A DNA stretch of 64,000 nucleotides from positions 3,908,001 through 3,972,000 of the forward strand of contig NZ_WIXO01000001.1 in assembly GCF_009709575.1 (NCBI RefSeq), given 5' to 3'. The stretch comes from Streptomyces taklimakanensis. GTDB lineage: Bacteria > Actinomycetota > Actinomycetes > Streptomycetales > Streptomycetaceae. The notes below the pieces were generated by a model. The model saw only the letters and a list, made by a program, of their open reading frames with translations. It had not been told where the DNA came from and ran no database searches. Positions within the stretch are counted from its first letter, which is position 1. Every line of letters begins with the position of its first letter. Of this stretch, positions 17,620 through 26,256 are shown one piece after another. The position numbers and the translations under genes are program-made.

Positions 17620-18258
17620 ATGGAGACGACGGGCCGGGTAGGGCCGCAGGAGGCGCCCGCGTCCGGGGCGGACCGGGTGATCGACGGCTATCTGATGGCC
17701 GGCTTCCCCTGGTACGGCCTCGACGAGGCCTTCACCGGCCCGCGCTGGCTGATGCGGGTGGGAGCCGCCGCGGACGGCACGGTCGAGCACGGTTCGACCG
17801 GCCACGGGGACGAGCCGTCCTTCCGCGCCGAGGCGGGCCCGGACACCCAGCGCTTCGCCGTCGTCGTGACGGTCGTCGGCCGCCCGGTGCGCAGCAGCCC
17901 GGACGGCACGGGAGTGCTGGAGGCCACCTCGGTCTCGTCGGCCGCCTGGCTGGCGGGGGCGGGGCTGTTGTCGTGCACCTGGCCCGCCCGCATGGAACGC
18001 GGACTCCGACAGCAGTGGCTCGACCAGCAGACCGCGATCGCCTGGGAACTGGCGGACGACCTGGACGGTCCCGACTGGACCACCCTCTCGCTCCCGGTGG
18101 ACGGCACCCCGACGGACTTCCGCTACCGGGAGTCCGAGTACGGGTGGGTGCTGGCCGGGCCGACCACCGAAGGCGTCCACATCGGCGCGTACGGGCGGGG
18201 GATGAGCGCCTACGGGCTCGGCTTCGGGGTGATCAAGGACATCACCTCCTACCGCTGA
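17620..18258 (+). CDS. Conserved hypothetical protein
   Basis: 212 residues. Codon use is normal for the genome. I cannot assign a domain. It has no signal peptide or membrane helix; the composition is mixed, with aromatic-rich clusters (FPWYGLDEAFTGPRWLMRV, SEYGWVLAGP) that suggest a compact soluble fold. The ATG at 17620 has AGGAGG ten bases upstream; an in-frame GTG at 17533 would add 29 poorly conserved residues. Lies between tatB and the convergent mrp. A partner for the neighbouring stress or Fe-S genes cannot be inferred. Confidence 0.75.
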   Translation: METTGRVGPQEAPASGADRVIDGYLMAGFPWYGLDEAFTGPRWLMRVGAAADGTVEHGSTGHGDEPSFRAEAGPDTQRFAVVVTVVGRPVRSSPDGTGVLEATSVSSAAWLAGAGLLSCTWPARMERGLRQQWLDQQTAIAWELADDLDGPDWTTLSLPVDGTPTDFRYRESEYGWVLAGPTTEGVHIGAYGRGMSAYGLGFGVIKDITSYR

Positions 18259-18379
18259 CCGTCCCGTTCCCGGCTCCGGGCGGACGCGTGGGGGGCGCGC
18301 CCACCGGCACGCCGCCCCACGGAACGGTCCCCCGCCCCACTGGCCCCCGACCCCGCCCGCGGCGGGGCCGGTGCGCGGC

Positions 18380-19546
18380 TCAGAACTTGTTGCGGGGAGT
18401 GATCCCCAGCGACATCCCCGCCAGGCCGCGCTGCCGTCCGCCCAGCTTGCCCGCGACCGAGCGGATCGCCGAGCCGGCGGGGGAGTCCGGGTCGGTCAGC
18501 ACCACCGGCTTCCCCTCGTCGCCGCCCTCGCGCAGCCGTACGTCGATCGGGATGGAGCCGAGCACCGGAACGCTGGTGCCGGTGGTCCGGCTCAGCCCGT
18601 CGGCGACGCGCTGACCGCCGCCGGCGCCGAAGACGTCCACCATCTCGCCGCAGTGCGGGCAGGGGAGGCCGGACATGTTCTCCACGACGCCCACGATCTT
18701 CTGGTGGGTCTGCACCGCGATGGAGCCGGCGCGCTCGGCGACCTCGGCCGCCGCCTGCTGCGGGGTGGTCACCACCAGGATCTCGGCGTTCGGGATCAAC
18801 TGCGCCACCGAGATGGCGATGTCGCCCGTGCCCGGCGGCAGGTCCAGCAGCAGCACGTCCAGATCGCCCCAGTAGACGTCGGCGAGGAACTGCTGGAGCG
18901 CGCGGTGCAGCATCGGGCCCCGCCACACCACCGGGGCGTTGCCCGGGGTGAACATGCCGATCGAGATGACCTTCACGCCGTTCGCGGACGGCGGCATGAT
19001 CATGTTCTCGACCTGCGTGGGACGGCCGTCGGCGCCCAGCATGCGCGGCACCGAGTGGCCGTAGATGTCGGCGTCCACGACCCCGACCTTCAGCCCGTCG
19101 GCCGCCATCGCCGCCGCCAGGTTGACCGTCACCGAGGATTTGCCGACGCCGCCCTTGCCGGAGGCGATCGCGTACACCCGGGTCAGCGAGCCCGGCCTGG
19201 CGAACGGGATCTCGCGCTCGGTCTGGCCGCCGCGGAGGGAGGCCGCCAGCTCGCGGCGCTGCTCGTCGCTCATCACGTCCAGGGACACCGACACGTCCGT
19301 GACGCCCGCCACCCGGCGGACCGCCTCGGTCACGGACGAGGTGATGGTCTCGCGCATCGGGCAGCCCGCGACCGTCAGGTAGACGGTGACGGCGACCGAC
19401 CCGTCCGCGCCGATCTCCACCGACTTCACCATGCCGAGGTCGGTGATCGGGCGATGGATCTCCGGGTCGTCGACGGTCGCGAGCGCGGCGCGGACCGCCT
19501 CCTCGGTGGGGGCTCCGCCGGGAGTCGGTGACGTGTCAGTAGCCAT
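18380..19546 (-). CDS. mrp: Mrp/ApbC family Fe-S carrier ATPase
   Basis: 388 residues. An N-terminal MIP18/DUF59 domain (about 10-95, with GCPMRE) precedes a P-loop ATPase of the MinD/Mrp group: deviant Walker A SGKGGVGKSS (about 129-138), DADIYGHSVPR, LLLDLPPGTGD and the cluster-binding pair CPHC (about 285). It carries and transfers 4Fe-4S clusters to client proteins in the cytoplasm. Start ATG 19546. The matching gene Rv1229c also follows the sigE block. DUF1003 and MgtE-like genes lie upstream on the same strand. Confidence 0.95.
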   Translation of the reverse strand: MATDTSPTPGGAPTEEAVRAALATVDDPEIHRPITDLGMVKSVEIGADGSVAVTVYLTVAGCPMRETITSSVTEAVRRVAGVTDVSVSLDVMSDEQRRELAASLRGGQTEREIPFARPGSLTRVYAIASGKGGVGKSSVTVNLAAAMAADGLKVGVVDADIYGHSVPRMLGADGRPTQVENMIMPPSANGVKVISIGMFTPGNAPVVWRGPMLHRALQQFLADVYWGDLDVLLLDLPPGTGDIAISVAQLIPNAEILVVTTPQQAAAEVAERAGSIAVQTHQKIVGVVENMSGLPCPHCGEMVDVFGAGGGQRVADGLSRTTGTSVPVLGSIPIDVRLREGGDEGKPVVLTDPDSPAGSAIRSVAGKLGGRQRGLAGMSLGITPRNKF

Positions 19547-19602
19547 GCCCCGATGGTACGGCCCGCCGACGGTCGCGCCGAAGGCGGCGGACGAGACCCG
19601 GG

Positions 19603-20175
19603 TCACCGTTCCCGGTCGGGTGGGGGGCCCACGGCACCGCGCTGCTCCAGCTCCTTGAGGAGTTCCTGGAGCTCGGAGCGGATCCAGTCCCGGGTGGCGA
19701 CCTCCCCCAGGCCCATCCGCAGCGCGGCGACCTCCCGGGTGAGGTACTCGGTGTCGGCCATGGACCGCTCGTTCTGCTTGCGGTCCTGCTCCAGGTTGAC
19801 CCGGTCCCGGTCGGCCTGCCGGTTCTGGGCCAGCAGGATCAGCGGGGCGGCGTACGAGGCCTGGAGGGAGAGCGCCAGGGTCAGGAAGATGAACGGGTAC
19901 TCGTCGAAGCGCAGCGGCCGTGGCGCCACGGTGTTCCACACCACCCACGCGACGATGACGAACGTCATCCAGACGATGAACCGTCCCGTCCCCAGGAAGC
20001 GGGCGATCCGCTCCGACAGCCGCCCGAAGGCCTCCGGGTCGTACTCCGGCAGCGGACTGCGGCGCGGCACCATCGGCTGGTCCAGCCGCGTCCGGGCCGC
20101 CCGTCCGGTGGCCGGCGGAAGGCTGCGCTCGCGCTCCCTGCGGGTCATGCGCTCGTCCCGCTCCCTATCGACCAT
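19603..20175 (-). CDS. DUF1003 membrane protein
   Basis: 190 residues from the ATG. Two membrane helices with a short loop (FIVWMTFVIVAWVVWNTV and YPFIFLTLALSLQASYAAPLILLAQNR) are the DUF1003 core; the conserved LLAQNRQADRDR follows, then a charged helix. Function is unknown; in several bacteria members are linked to ion stress. The start overlaps the end of the upstream MgtE-N/CBS gene by 11 bases, so the two are probably co-translated. That pairing with a Mg-transporter-like protein is also seen in mycobacteria (Rv1231-1232 region). Confidence 0.9.
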   Translation of the reverse strand: MVDRERDERMTRRERERSLPPATGRAARTRLDQPMVPRRSPLPEYDPEAFGRLSERIARFLGTGRFIVWMTFVIVAWVVWNTVAPRPLRFDEYPFIFLTLALSLQASYAAPLILLAQNRQADRDRVNLEQDRKQNERSMADTEYLTREVAALRMGLGEVATRDWIRSELQELLKELEQRGAVGPPPDRER

Positions 20176-21613
20176 CAAAGGCCCCCCGTGTGGTCCGTGC
20201 GCCCCGCGCGCCCCGCGCGTCCCAGGCCCCCTGGACGGCGGCCCGCGCGCCCCGGGCGTCTCCCCCGCCCGTCGGGCCGTGCCCGCCGGGGGGCCCGTGC
20301 CGCGCCGCGAGCACCTCCTGGGCGGCCGCCTCGCGCCAGTCGTCCGGCAACAGGTGGTCCAGCACGTCGTCGACCGTGACGGCTCCCAGCAGCGATCCGC
20401 TCTCGTCGACCACCGGCGCCGACACGATGTTGTACGCGGCCAGGTAGCTGGTCAGGGTGGGCAGCGGGGTGTCGGGGGGCAGCGGCCGCAGGTCGGTGTC
20501 GACGATGGAGCCCACCAGGGTGCCCGGCGGCTCCCGCAGCAGCCGCTGGAAGTGCACCACCCCCAGGTACTTCCCGGTCGGGGTCTCCTCCGGCGGCCGG
20601 CACACGTACACCTGGGCGGCCAGCGGGGCGGGTTGGTCCGCCACGCGCACCCGGGCCAGGGCGTAGGCGACGGTGGCGTCGGGCCGCAGCACGATCGGCT
20701 CGGTCGTCATCATGCCGCCCGCGGTGCTCTCCTCGTACGTCAGCAGCCGCCGCACCGGGTCGGCGTCCCTCGGCTCCATCAGGCCCAGCAGCCGCTCCAT
20801 GTCCTTCTCGGGCAGCTCGGAGAGGAGGTCGGCGGCGTCGTCCGGGTCCATCGCCTCCAGGACGTCCGCGGCCCGCTCCTCCTTGAGCTTGCCGAGGATC
20901 TCCACCTGGTCGTCGTCGGGCAGCTCCTCCAACACGTCCGCCAGCCGGTCGTCGTCCAGCGCGGCGGCGACCTCGGCCCGGCGCTTGGGGGACAGGTGGT
21001 GCAGGACGTTGGCGAGGTCGGCCGGACGCAGCCGCTCGAAGGTGGCCAGCAGGTTGGCCGCTCCCTGGCCCTCCTCCTCCAGCGAGAAGCCGGTCACCGC
21101 CGACCACTCCACGGTGAGCGTCTCCCCCGCCCGCCGTCCGCCGCCCGTCGAGCGAGGCGCTTCGCGCCGTCCCCACCGGGGGCGCCGCAGGCCCCCACCG
21201 CCGCCGCGCCGTACGAAGACCTTGTCGATCAGCCAGTCCCGGCGGTCGACGAGCCGGGCCAGGCCGACGTCCAGGACGGTGACCGTCTCGCCCGTCTCGA
21301 CCAGCGTGACCTGCCGGTCCAGCAACTCGCCCAGGACCAGGGTCTCGGTGGGGCGCTGCTCGAAGCGCCGCATGTTGACCACGCCGGTGGTGATCACCTG
21401 ACCCGACTCGACCCCGGTCACCCGGGTCATGGGGAGGAAGACGCGCCGCCGGCTGACCACCTCGACGACCAGTCCGAGCACGCGGGGCGGAAGGCCGCCG
21501 ACGCGCAACATCGCCACCACGTCCCGTACGCGGCCGACCTGGTCCCCCACGGGGTCGAAGACGGCCACGCCGGACAGGTGCGAGACGAAGACCCGCGGGG
21601 CGCCCAGCGCCAT
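20165..21613 (-). CDS. MgtE N-domain and CBS-domain protein lacking the transport domain
   Basis: 482 residues. The N-terminal third has two PRC-barrel-like segments (VFDPVGDQVGRVRDVVAM; RRDWLIDKVFV), the middle is the MgtE_N superhelix (ADLANVLHHLSPKRRAEVAAALD), and the C-terminal third is a CBS pair (GGMMTTEPIVLRPDATVAYA; LTSYLAAYNIVSAPVVDES). The five-helix channel of true MgtE is absent; the protein ends in a low-complexity Gly-Ala-Arg tail. It is likely a Mg or nucleotide sensor rather than a channel. ATG with GGAGG upstream. Homologous to Rv1232c. Confidence 0.9.
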   Translation of the reverse strand: MALGAPRVFVSHLSGVAVFDPVGDQVGRVRDVVAMLRVGGLPPRVLGLVVEVVSRRRVFLPMTRVTGVESGQVITTGVVNMRRFEQRPTETLVLGELLDRQVTLVETGETVTVLDVGLARLVDRRDWLIDKVFVRRGGGGGLRRPRWGRREAPRSTGGGRRAGETLTVEWSAVTGFSLEEEGQGAANLLATFERLRPADLANVLHHLSPKRRAEVAAALDDDRLADVLEELPDDDQVEILGKLKEERAADVLEAMDPDDAADLLSELPEKDMERLLGLMEPRDADPVRRLLTYEESTAGGMMTTEPIVLRPDATVAYALARVRVADQPAPLAAQVYVCRPPEETPTGKYLGVVHFQRLLREPPGTLVGSIVDTDLRPLPPDTPLPTLTSYLAAYNIVSAPVVDESGSLLGAVTVDDVLDHLLPDDWREAAAQEVLAARHGPPGGHGPTGGGDARGARAAVQGAWDARGARGARTTRGAFDGR

Positions 21614-21929
21614 GCCTGCCCTCCGCTCCTCACTCGTGCGTGAACCACGCGTGACTCGTGCGTGTCGTGTGCTTCCGCGCGGTGCGCACCGCGCGTCGAG
21701 GTGCCGTGTACCCGCGCCGGCCGAGTGTTCGCACCCGGACCGTCCCAAACCCCGGAACCACCCCGACCGTGTCGAACACGGTCCGGGCACGGCCCGAACA
21801 GGGCTCTCAGGCTAACGCGGCGGGGTCCGGGCCGGTGCGCCGGCATCGGCCGTACGGCCGCCTTCCGCCCACGGTCCCCGCCCCCGGTAAGGTGCCCTCC
21901 TGCCCCCGACATCAGGAGGAAGAGCGGAC
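21614..21929. other. 316-base divergent intergenic region with a 20-bp palindrome
   Basis: No gene. It carries the promoters of the leftward MgtE-like gene and the rightward lipoprotein gene. Between them lies a perfect palindrome at 21676-21695 (core GGTGCGCACC, flanked by CGCGC/GCGCG). No convincing -10 was assigned. Confidence 0.6.
21676..21695. promoter_or_regulatory. Perfect 20-bp palindrome, candidate operator
   Basis: Every base of the half-sites pairs around the centre of GGTGC|GCACC. Location in a divergent promoter region makes it a candidate operator for a dimeric regulator; it could also be a chance GC palindrome. Confidence 0.5.
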
Positions 21930-22694
21930 GTGGCTGCGTGGGTCCTCGGTGTTCGTGCCCGGAGTGCGGCGGTGGTCGGGGCGGTCTGCGCGGTCCTGCT
22001 GACCGTGCTCACGGGATGTGCCTCGAAGGACCCGGACGAGGGGACCAACGGGGTCGGCAGGCTCTCCGCCGACAAGATCGAGGACCGGGCGCGCAAGGCC
22101 GCCGAGGCGGCGGGCTCCGTGCGGCTGTCGGGCAGCGTGGTCAGCGAGGGCCGCACCTACCGCCTGGACATGCGGCTGAGCGGGGACGGCGGCCTGGGCG
22201 AGGTCGCGGCCAAGGGCGGTTCCCGCTTCGAGCTGCTACGGGTGGACGACGACCTCTACCTCAAGGCCAACGCCGAGTTCTGGGGTCGGCAGGGGGAGGG
22301 CGACGAGGAGCCCTCCGAGACGGACCTGGCCGCGGCCCGCAAGCTGGAGGGCAAGTACGTCAAGGTGCCGCCCGGCGACCCCGCCTACGAACAGCTCAGC
22401 GGCTTCACCGACAAGGACGTGCTGCTGGACGGGTTGCTCAACCTCCAGGGCGAGCGGGAGACCGGCGACCGCGGCGAGGTCGAGGGCGTGCGGACGATCG
22501 AGGTGCGGGCCGCGGGCGGCGCCGGCGGGGTGCTCAGCGTGGCGCTGATCGGCAAGCCGTACCCGTTGCGCCTGGAGCGGGGCGGGGACGCGGGCGTGGT
22601 CCAGTTGACGGAGTGGGACAAGGAGTTCGCACTGCGGGCCCCGCAGAAGGACCAGATCGTCGACTACGGGAAGAAGATCTCGGCCGCGGAGTGA
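21930..22694 (+). CDS. Lipoprotein of the LppX/LprG-like fold
   Basis: 254 residues. Signal peptide ending in the lipobox LTGC with lipidated C30. The mature part follows a repeated beta pattern (SVRLSGSVVSEGRTYRLDMRLS; RFELLRVDDDLYLKANAEFW) that resembles the half-barrel of LppX/LprAFG lipid-binding lipoproteins. It is anchored on the outer face of the membrane. GTG start. A second lipoprotein at 52623-53486 shares the MYLKGDERFW-type strand and general layout, so the two are paralogues. Ligand and role are unknown. Confidence 0.8.
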   Translation: MAAWVLGVRARSAAVVGAVCAVLLTVLTGCASKDPDEGTNGVGRLSADKIEDRARKAAEAAGSVRLSGSVVSEGRTYRLDMRLSGDGGLGEVAAKGGSRFELLRVDDDLYLKANAEFWGRQGEGDEEPSETDLAAARKLEGKYVKVPPGDPAYEQLSGFTDKDVLLDGLLNLQGERETGDRGEVEGVRTIEVRAAGGAGGVLSVALIGKPYPLRLERGGDAGVVQLTEWDKEFALRAPQKDQIVDYGKKISAAE

Positions 22695-22736
22695 GCCGGG
22701 AGCGCTCGGGCGTGCCCGCTCGCCCCCGCGGCCGCC

Positions 22737-23321
22737 TCACTCGTTCCCCCGGGCTTCCCGGCCCTTCCGGTCCTTCCGGCGACCGCGGCCCAGCAGCAGC
22801 CTCGGCAGCCCGGCCGGAACGGGACGGCGCGTGGTCGCGGGCGTCGGCAGCGGCACGGCGGTGTGCGGCCCGTCCGGCACCGCGCCCGGCCCCTCCACCG
22901 GCGCCCCGGCGGGCTCCAGACGCAGCACCCGGCACTCGCGCGCCCAGCGGTCCGCGATCGTGCCGGTGTCCGGCGCGTTGAGCCGCTTGCCCGCCAACTC
23001 GGCCACCGTCTCCCGCCACTCCTCCCCGGCGGGGGGCAGCTCCGTCACCCGGGCGGGCCAGACCACCAACCGCCCGCCCTTGTCCTTGCTGCGCGCGGTG
23101 ACCGTGGCGGTGCCGCCGTCGACGAGCCCCAGGTCCTCCAGCGGCTGCTCCGTCGGGCCGTCGCCGACCAGGCGGACGGCGCCCTCGTACCAGACGTGCC
23201 ACAGGGGGCGCTCGGGCCCGCGCGGGCCGCGCACCCACACCAGGGCGGACTTCTTCGCCGACTCCTCGATCAGCGCCAGGTCGGGCGCCGGTACGGACGC
23301 GGGAACGGACGGGTTGGCCAT
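22737..23321 (-). CDS. Conserved hypothetical protein
   Basis: 194 residues. A compact N-terminal region (ALVWVRGPRGPERPLWHVWYEG, GGTATVTARSKDKGGRLVVW) resembles a small beta-barrel and could be a split-barrel fold, but I cannot confirm it. The C-terminal 60 residues are Pro/Arg-rich and probably disordered. Convergent with the lipoprotein gene and divergent from the EamA transporter. Similar proteins are common in streptomycetes. No function offered. Confidence 0.7.
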   Translation of the reverse strand: MANPSVPASVPAPDLALIEESAKKSALVWVRGPRGPERPLWHVWYEGAVRLVGDGPTEQPLEDLGLVDGGTATVTARSKDKGGRLVVWPARVTELPPAGEEWRETVAELAGKRLNAPDTGTIADRWARECRVLRLEPAGAPVEGPGAVPDGPHTAVPLPTPATTRRPVPAGLPRLLLGRGRRKDRKGREARGNE

Positions 23322-23381
23322 GACCGCGACCCTACCGCCGTACCGGCCGCCGCGCGGTCCTCGGGCGCCTCGACGGCGCCC

Positions 23382-23427
23382 GCCGCGCGGTCCCGCTCCC
23401 GCCCGCCGCGCGGTTCCGCTCCCGCCC
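23382..23427. repeat. Two tandem 23-bp repeats
   Basis: GCCGCGCGGTCCCGCTCCCG-type units at 23382-23404 and 23405-23427 with one mismatch; partial copies of the first 11 bases flank them on both sides. The stretch 23322-23616 holds only this repeat and the upstream region of the transporter gene. Confidence 0.85.
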
Positions 23428-23616
23428 GCCGCCCGGTCAGTACCGCGGTCGCCTCACGCGCCTTACGCTGGTGGGCGATGCCGGTGGGGCGGCGCGCGGT
23501 GGTGAGCGCCCCCGACGCCGGGCCCGAGAAGCCCCCGACAGCGGGGCCCGAAGGTCCCGGAGCCCCCGAGACCCGAGGACTCCGCGGCCCGTGGCCCGGA
23601 AGCAGAGAGGAGCACC

Positions 23617-24585
23617 GTGCGCGCCGTCAGGACGACATCCGCCGCCCCGAGCCGGACACCGGGCCCGTCCGCGCCGGACGGGCGGACGGGCCCCGGCCCG
23701 GATCTGTTCCTGCTGGCGGTGGCCGTCTCCGGCATCTCCCTGTCCGCGCCCCTTATAGCGGCCACTGTCGCCCCGGCCCTGGCCATCGCCTTCTGGCGCA
23801 ACGCGATGGCGGTCGGCGCGCTCACTTTGCCGGCCCTGCTCCGCCACCGGGCCGAACTGCGGGCCATGGGGCGCCGGAACATCCTGCTGGCCGCGGCCGC
23901 CGGAGCGCTGCTCGCGCTGCACTTCGCGCTCTGGCTGCCCAGTCTCCACATGACCTCGGTCGCCTCCTCGACCGCGCTGGTGACCACCACACCCATCTGG
24001 ACGACCCTGCTGCTGCGGCTGCGCGGGCGGAACTCGCCCGCGCTGGTGTGGGCGGGCACGGCCGTCGCCTTCGCCGGTGTGGTGCTCCTCACCGGTGTCG
24101 ATCTGACGCTCTCCCCGCGCGCCCTGGCCGGTGACGCGCTCGCGCTGGGCGGCGGCATGGCGGCGGCCGGGTACGTGCTCCTGGGCGCCGAGGTCCGCCG
24201 GACGGTCTCCACGATCGCGTACACCTACGTCTGCTACGCCACCACGGCCGTGTTGCTGCTGGTGGCGTGTCTGGTGGCGGGTGCCGACCTCGGCTCCGGG
24301 TACGACGCGGAGACCTGGGTCAAGCTGGCCGTGCTCACCCTCACCGCGCAGTTGCTGGGCCACTCGCTGATCAACCGGGTGGTGCGCGGGCTCGGCCCGT
24401 CGGTCACCTCGACCGCGATCCTGCTGGAGACTCCGGGTGCCGCCCTGATCGCGGCGCTCTGGCTGGGCCAGACCCCGCCCGCCGCCGTCTACGCGGCGTT
24501 GGTGGTCATCCTGGCGGGCCTGGCCCTGGTGGTGAGGGGCAACAGCGGGTCCGCCCCCCGCGGGAGCCGGACGGGGACGGTCTGA
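23617..24585 (+). CDS. EamA-family (DMT) permease
   Basis: 322 residues, ten predicted membrane helices in two five-helix halves with the internal EamA repeat (IAFWRNAMAVGALTLPALL and its counterpart in the second half, GAALIAALWLGQTPPAAVYAALVVILAG). Such carriers export amino acids or other metabolites; substrate is not predictable. Cytosolic N-tail of about 28 low-complexity residues. GTG start with AGAGAGGAG six bases upstream. Convergent to corA. Confidence 0.9.
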   Translation: MRAVRTTSAAPSRTPGPSAPDGRTGPGPDLFLLAVAVSGISLSAPLIAATVAPALAIAFWRNAMAVGALTLPALLRHRAELRAMGRRNILLAAAAGALLALHFALWLPSLHMTSVASSTALVTTTPIWTTLLLRLRGRNSPALVWAGTAVAFAGVVLLTGVDLTLSPRALAGDALALGGGMAAAGYVLLGAEVRRTVSTIAYTYVCYATTAVLLLVACLVAGADLGSGYDAETWVKLAVLTLTAQLLGHSLINRVVRGLGPSVTSTAILLETPGAALIAALWLGQTPPAAVYAALVVILAGLALVVRGNSGSAPRGSRTGTV

Positions 24586-24635
24586 CGGAGCGTCGGCGGA
24601 GCGGTCCGTGCCCCGTCAGGCCTGGGGCTCCGGCC

Positions 24636-25769
24636 CTACAGCCAGCCGTTGCGCTTGAAGCCGCGGTGGATGGCGTAGCAGATGCCGACGATCACGGCCA
24701 TGACGGTCGGGTAGCCGTACTTCCACTGGAGCTCGGGCATGTAGTCGAAGTTCATGCCGTAGATTCCGGCGATCATCGTCGGGACGGCGAAGATCGCCGC
24801 CCATGAGGTGATCTTCCGCATGTCCTCGTTCTGCGCCACCGTCGCCTGGGCGAGGTTCGCCTGGAGGATGGAGTTGAGCAGGTCGTCGAAGGAGAGGACC
24901 TGCTCGTTCACGCGCGTCAGGTGGTCGGCGACGTCCCGGAAGTACTTCTGGATGTCGGGGTCGATCAGCCGCATCGGGCGCTCGCTCAGCAACTGCATGG
25001 GCCGCAGCAGCGGCGAGACCGCCCGCTTGAACTCCAGCACCTCGCGCTTGAGCTGGTAGATCCGGCCCGCCTCGCGGCCGCGGCGCCCCCGCCCGGCGTT
25101 CTCGGAGAAGACCTGGATCTCCACCTCGTCGATGTCGTCCTGCACCGCGCCCGCGACGGCCAGGTAACCGTCCACCACCTGGTCGGCGATGGCGTGCAGC
25201 ACCGCCGAGGGGCCCTTGGCCAGCGACTCGGGGTCGTCCTCCAGCCGGTGGCGCAGGGAGCGCAGCGAACCCTGACCGCCGTGCCGGACGGTGATGATGT
25301 AGTCCCGACCGGTGAAGCACATCACCTCGCCGGTCTCCACGACCTCGCTGGTGTCGGTGAGTTCGGCGTGCTCGACGTAGTGGATGGTCTTGAAGACGGT
25401 GAAGAGCGAGTCGTCGTACCGCTCCAGCTTCGGACGCTGGTGCGCGTGGACGGCGTCCTCGACGGCGAGCGGGTGGAGGCCGAACTCCCGGGCGATTCCC
25501 GCGAACTCCCGTTCGGTGGGCTCGTGCAGGCCGATCCACACGAACGCCCCGTCACCGCCGCCCTCCTCGGAGCGCAGGGCGCGCAGGGCCTCGGCGGGCG
25601 AGACGCGCCGGGTCTCGCGGCGGCCGTCCCGGTAGACGGCGCAGTCCACCACGGCGCTGGTCTCGGTGGCGTCCCCGGCGGCGCCGTCGGAGGCGTAGGG
25701 GAAGGGGGTACGGCCGCCCCGGCGCAGGGCGGGGCGGACCGCGGCGCGCAGGTCACGGATCATCGACAT
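24636..25769 (-). CDS. corA: CorA-family magnesium/cobalt channel
   Basis: 377 residues. A large cytoplasmic funnel domain (VDCAVYRDGRRETRRVSP to the helix RKITSWAAIFA) precedes two membrane helices. The selectivity motif GMN is at 338-340 (YGMNFDYMPE). It lets Mg2+ (and Co2+) into the cell as a pentamer. The ATG at 25769 has AAGGAG six bases upstream. Homologous to Rv1239c and in the same order. Unusually, about 490 bases separate it from the next gene; this space may carry a leader with a short ORF (26035-26100). Confidence 0.95.
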   Translation of the reverse strand: MSMIRDLRAAVRPALRRGGRTPFPYASDGAAGDATETSAVVDCAVYRDGRRETRRVSPAEALRALRSEEGGGDGAFVWIGLHEPTEREFAGIAREFGLHPLAVEDAVHAHQRPKLERYDDSLFTVFKTIHYVEHAELTDTSEVVETGEVMCFTGRDYIITVRHGGQGSLRSLRHRLEDDPESLAKGPSAVLHAIADQVVDGYLAVAGAVQDDIDEVEIQVFSENAGRGRRGREAGRIYQLKREVLEFKRAVSPLLRPMQLLSERPMRLIDPDIQKYFRDVADHLTRVNEQVLSFDDLLNSILQANLAQATVAQNEDMRKITSWAAIFAVPTMIAGIYGMNFDYMPELQWKYGYPTVMAVIVGICYAIHRGFKRNGWL

Positions 25770-26034
25770 GCTGGGCTCCTTCGCGTGCCGAGCCGCAGCC
25801 CGACGGGCGCAGCGCTGCCCGGAATGGGGACCTACGGGCGTCAGCCGGCGGAGGTCTGCAAAGCGGGCACCACGCGAGCCGTGCGGGCGTGCGGCGTTCG
25901 CTGAGAACGTCGGTCGAGCAAGACGAGCAAGAGAGGCTCACGCGCTCTTCCGCGAAGCCGGTCCGCAGGGAGGAAAAGAAAGGGGCTTCCGATGTTTCGT
26001 CGCCGGAAGGCGAGGGGAGGAAGGCGGAAGGCCC

Positions 26035-26100
26035 TCAGGAGCGGGGACGTGGCTGCCGGGCGGAAGAGCGGCTGGTACTGCACGGTCGACTCGGATCCAT
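26035..26100 (-). CDS. Possible 21-residue leader peptide upstream of corA
   Basis: Starts ATG at 26100, preceded by GGAGGAGG with a 10-base gap, and encodes a peptide with five Arg, three Pro and six Ser (begins MDPSRPCST, ends RQPRPRS). It ends 266 bases before the corA start. Proline-rich leaders regulate Mg transporter genes in enterobacteria, which makes a regulatory role possible. It may also be a chance ORF in GC-rich DNA. Confidence 0.35.
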   Translation of the reverse strand: MDPSRPCSTSRSSARQPRPRS

Positions 26101-26153
26101 CGCAGTCCCACCTCCTCCGGCCGGTCCCCCTCGGGGGAAGATGTGTACACGCC

Positions 26154-26168
26154 TTGACCAGCAGTCAA
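26154..26168. promoter_or_regulatory. TTGAC-CAGCA-GTCAA inverted repeat
   Basis: Perfect 5-5-5 palindrome between the divergent corA and SUFU genes. It offers a -35-like TTGAC(T/C) on both strands, but no good -10 follows at the right distance, so operator use is at least as likely. Confidence 0.4.
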
Positions 26169-26222
26169 CGGTAGCACCCGTGGAACCCCCTCGGTTCCGT
26201 CCGGGGCCTTCCGTGTGCCCTC

Positions 26223-26250
26223 TTTGCCTGATCAATACACGATCTATGCT
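26223..26250 (+). promoter_or_regulatory. Candidate leaderless promoter of the SUFU gene
   Basis: TTTGCC at 26223-26228 and TATGCT at 26245-26250 with 16 bases between. The ATG of the gene is seven bases after the -10 and has no ribosome site, so transcript and translation start would coincide. Confidence 0.55.
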
Positions 26251-26256
26251 CGCCGT

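Larger units (their letters stand above)
25770..26256. other. 487-base intergenic region between corA and the SUFU gene
   Basis: The leftward part (25770-26150) could be a long 5' leader for corA. It contains a 21-codon ORF with a strong ribosome site (26035-26100), a CTTCCG/CGGAAG hairpin near 25986-26009 and a hairpin at 26125-26138. A perfect TTGAC-CAGCA-GTCAA inverted repeat lies at 26154-26168. The rightward part contains a leaderless-type promoter for the SUFU gene. No M-box riboswitch pattern was recognised. Confidence 0.6.

Noticed and set aside
25770-26150. M-box or other Mg riboswitch before corA
   Set aside because: I looked for the conserved core segments and did not find them; a covariance-model search would settle it.
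25992-26174. A 60-codon Arg-rich frame on the plus strand before the SUFU gene
   Set aside because: Weak ribosome site, ends before the SUFU promoter and no coding bias. It overlaps the candidate corA leader ORF on the other strand.
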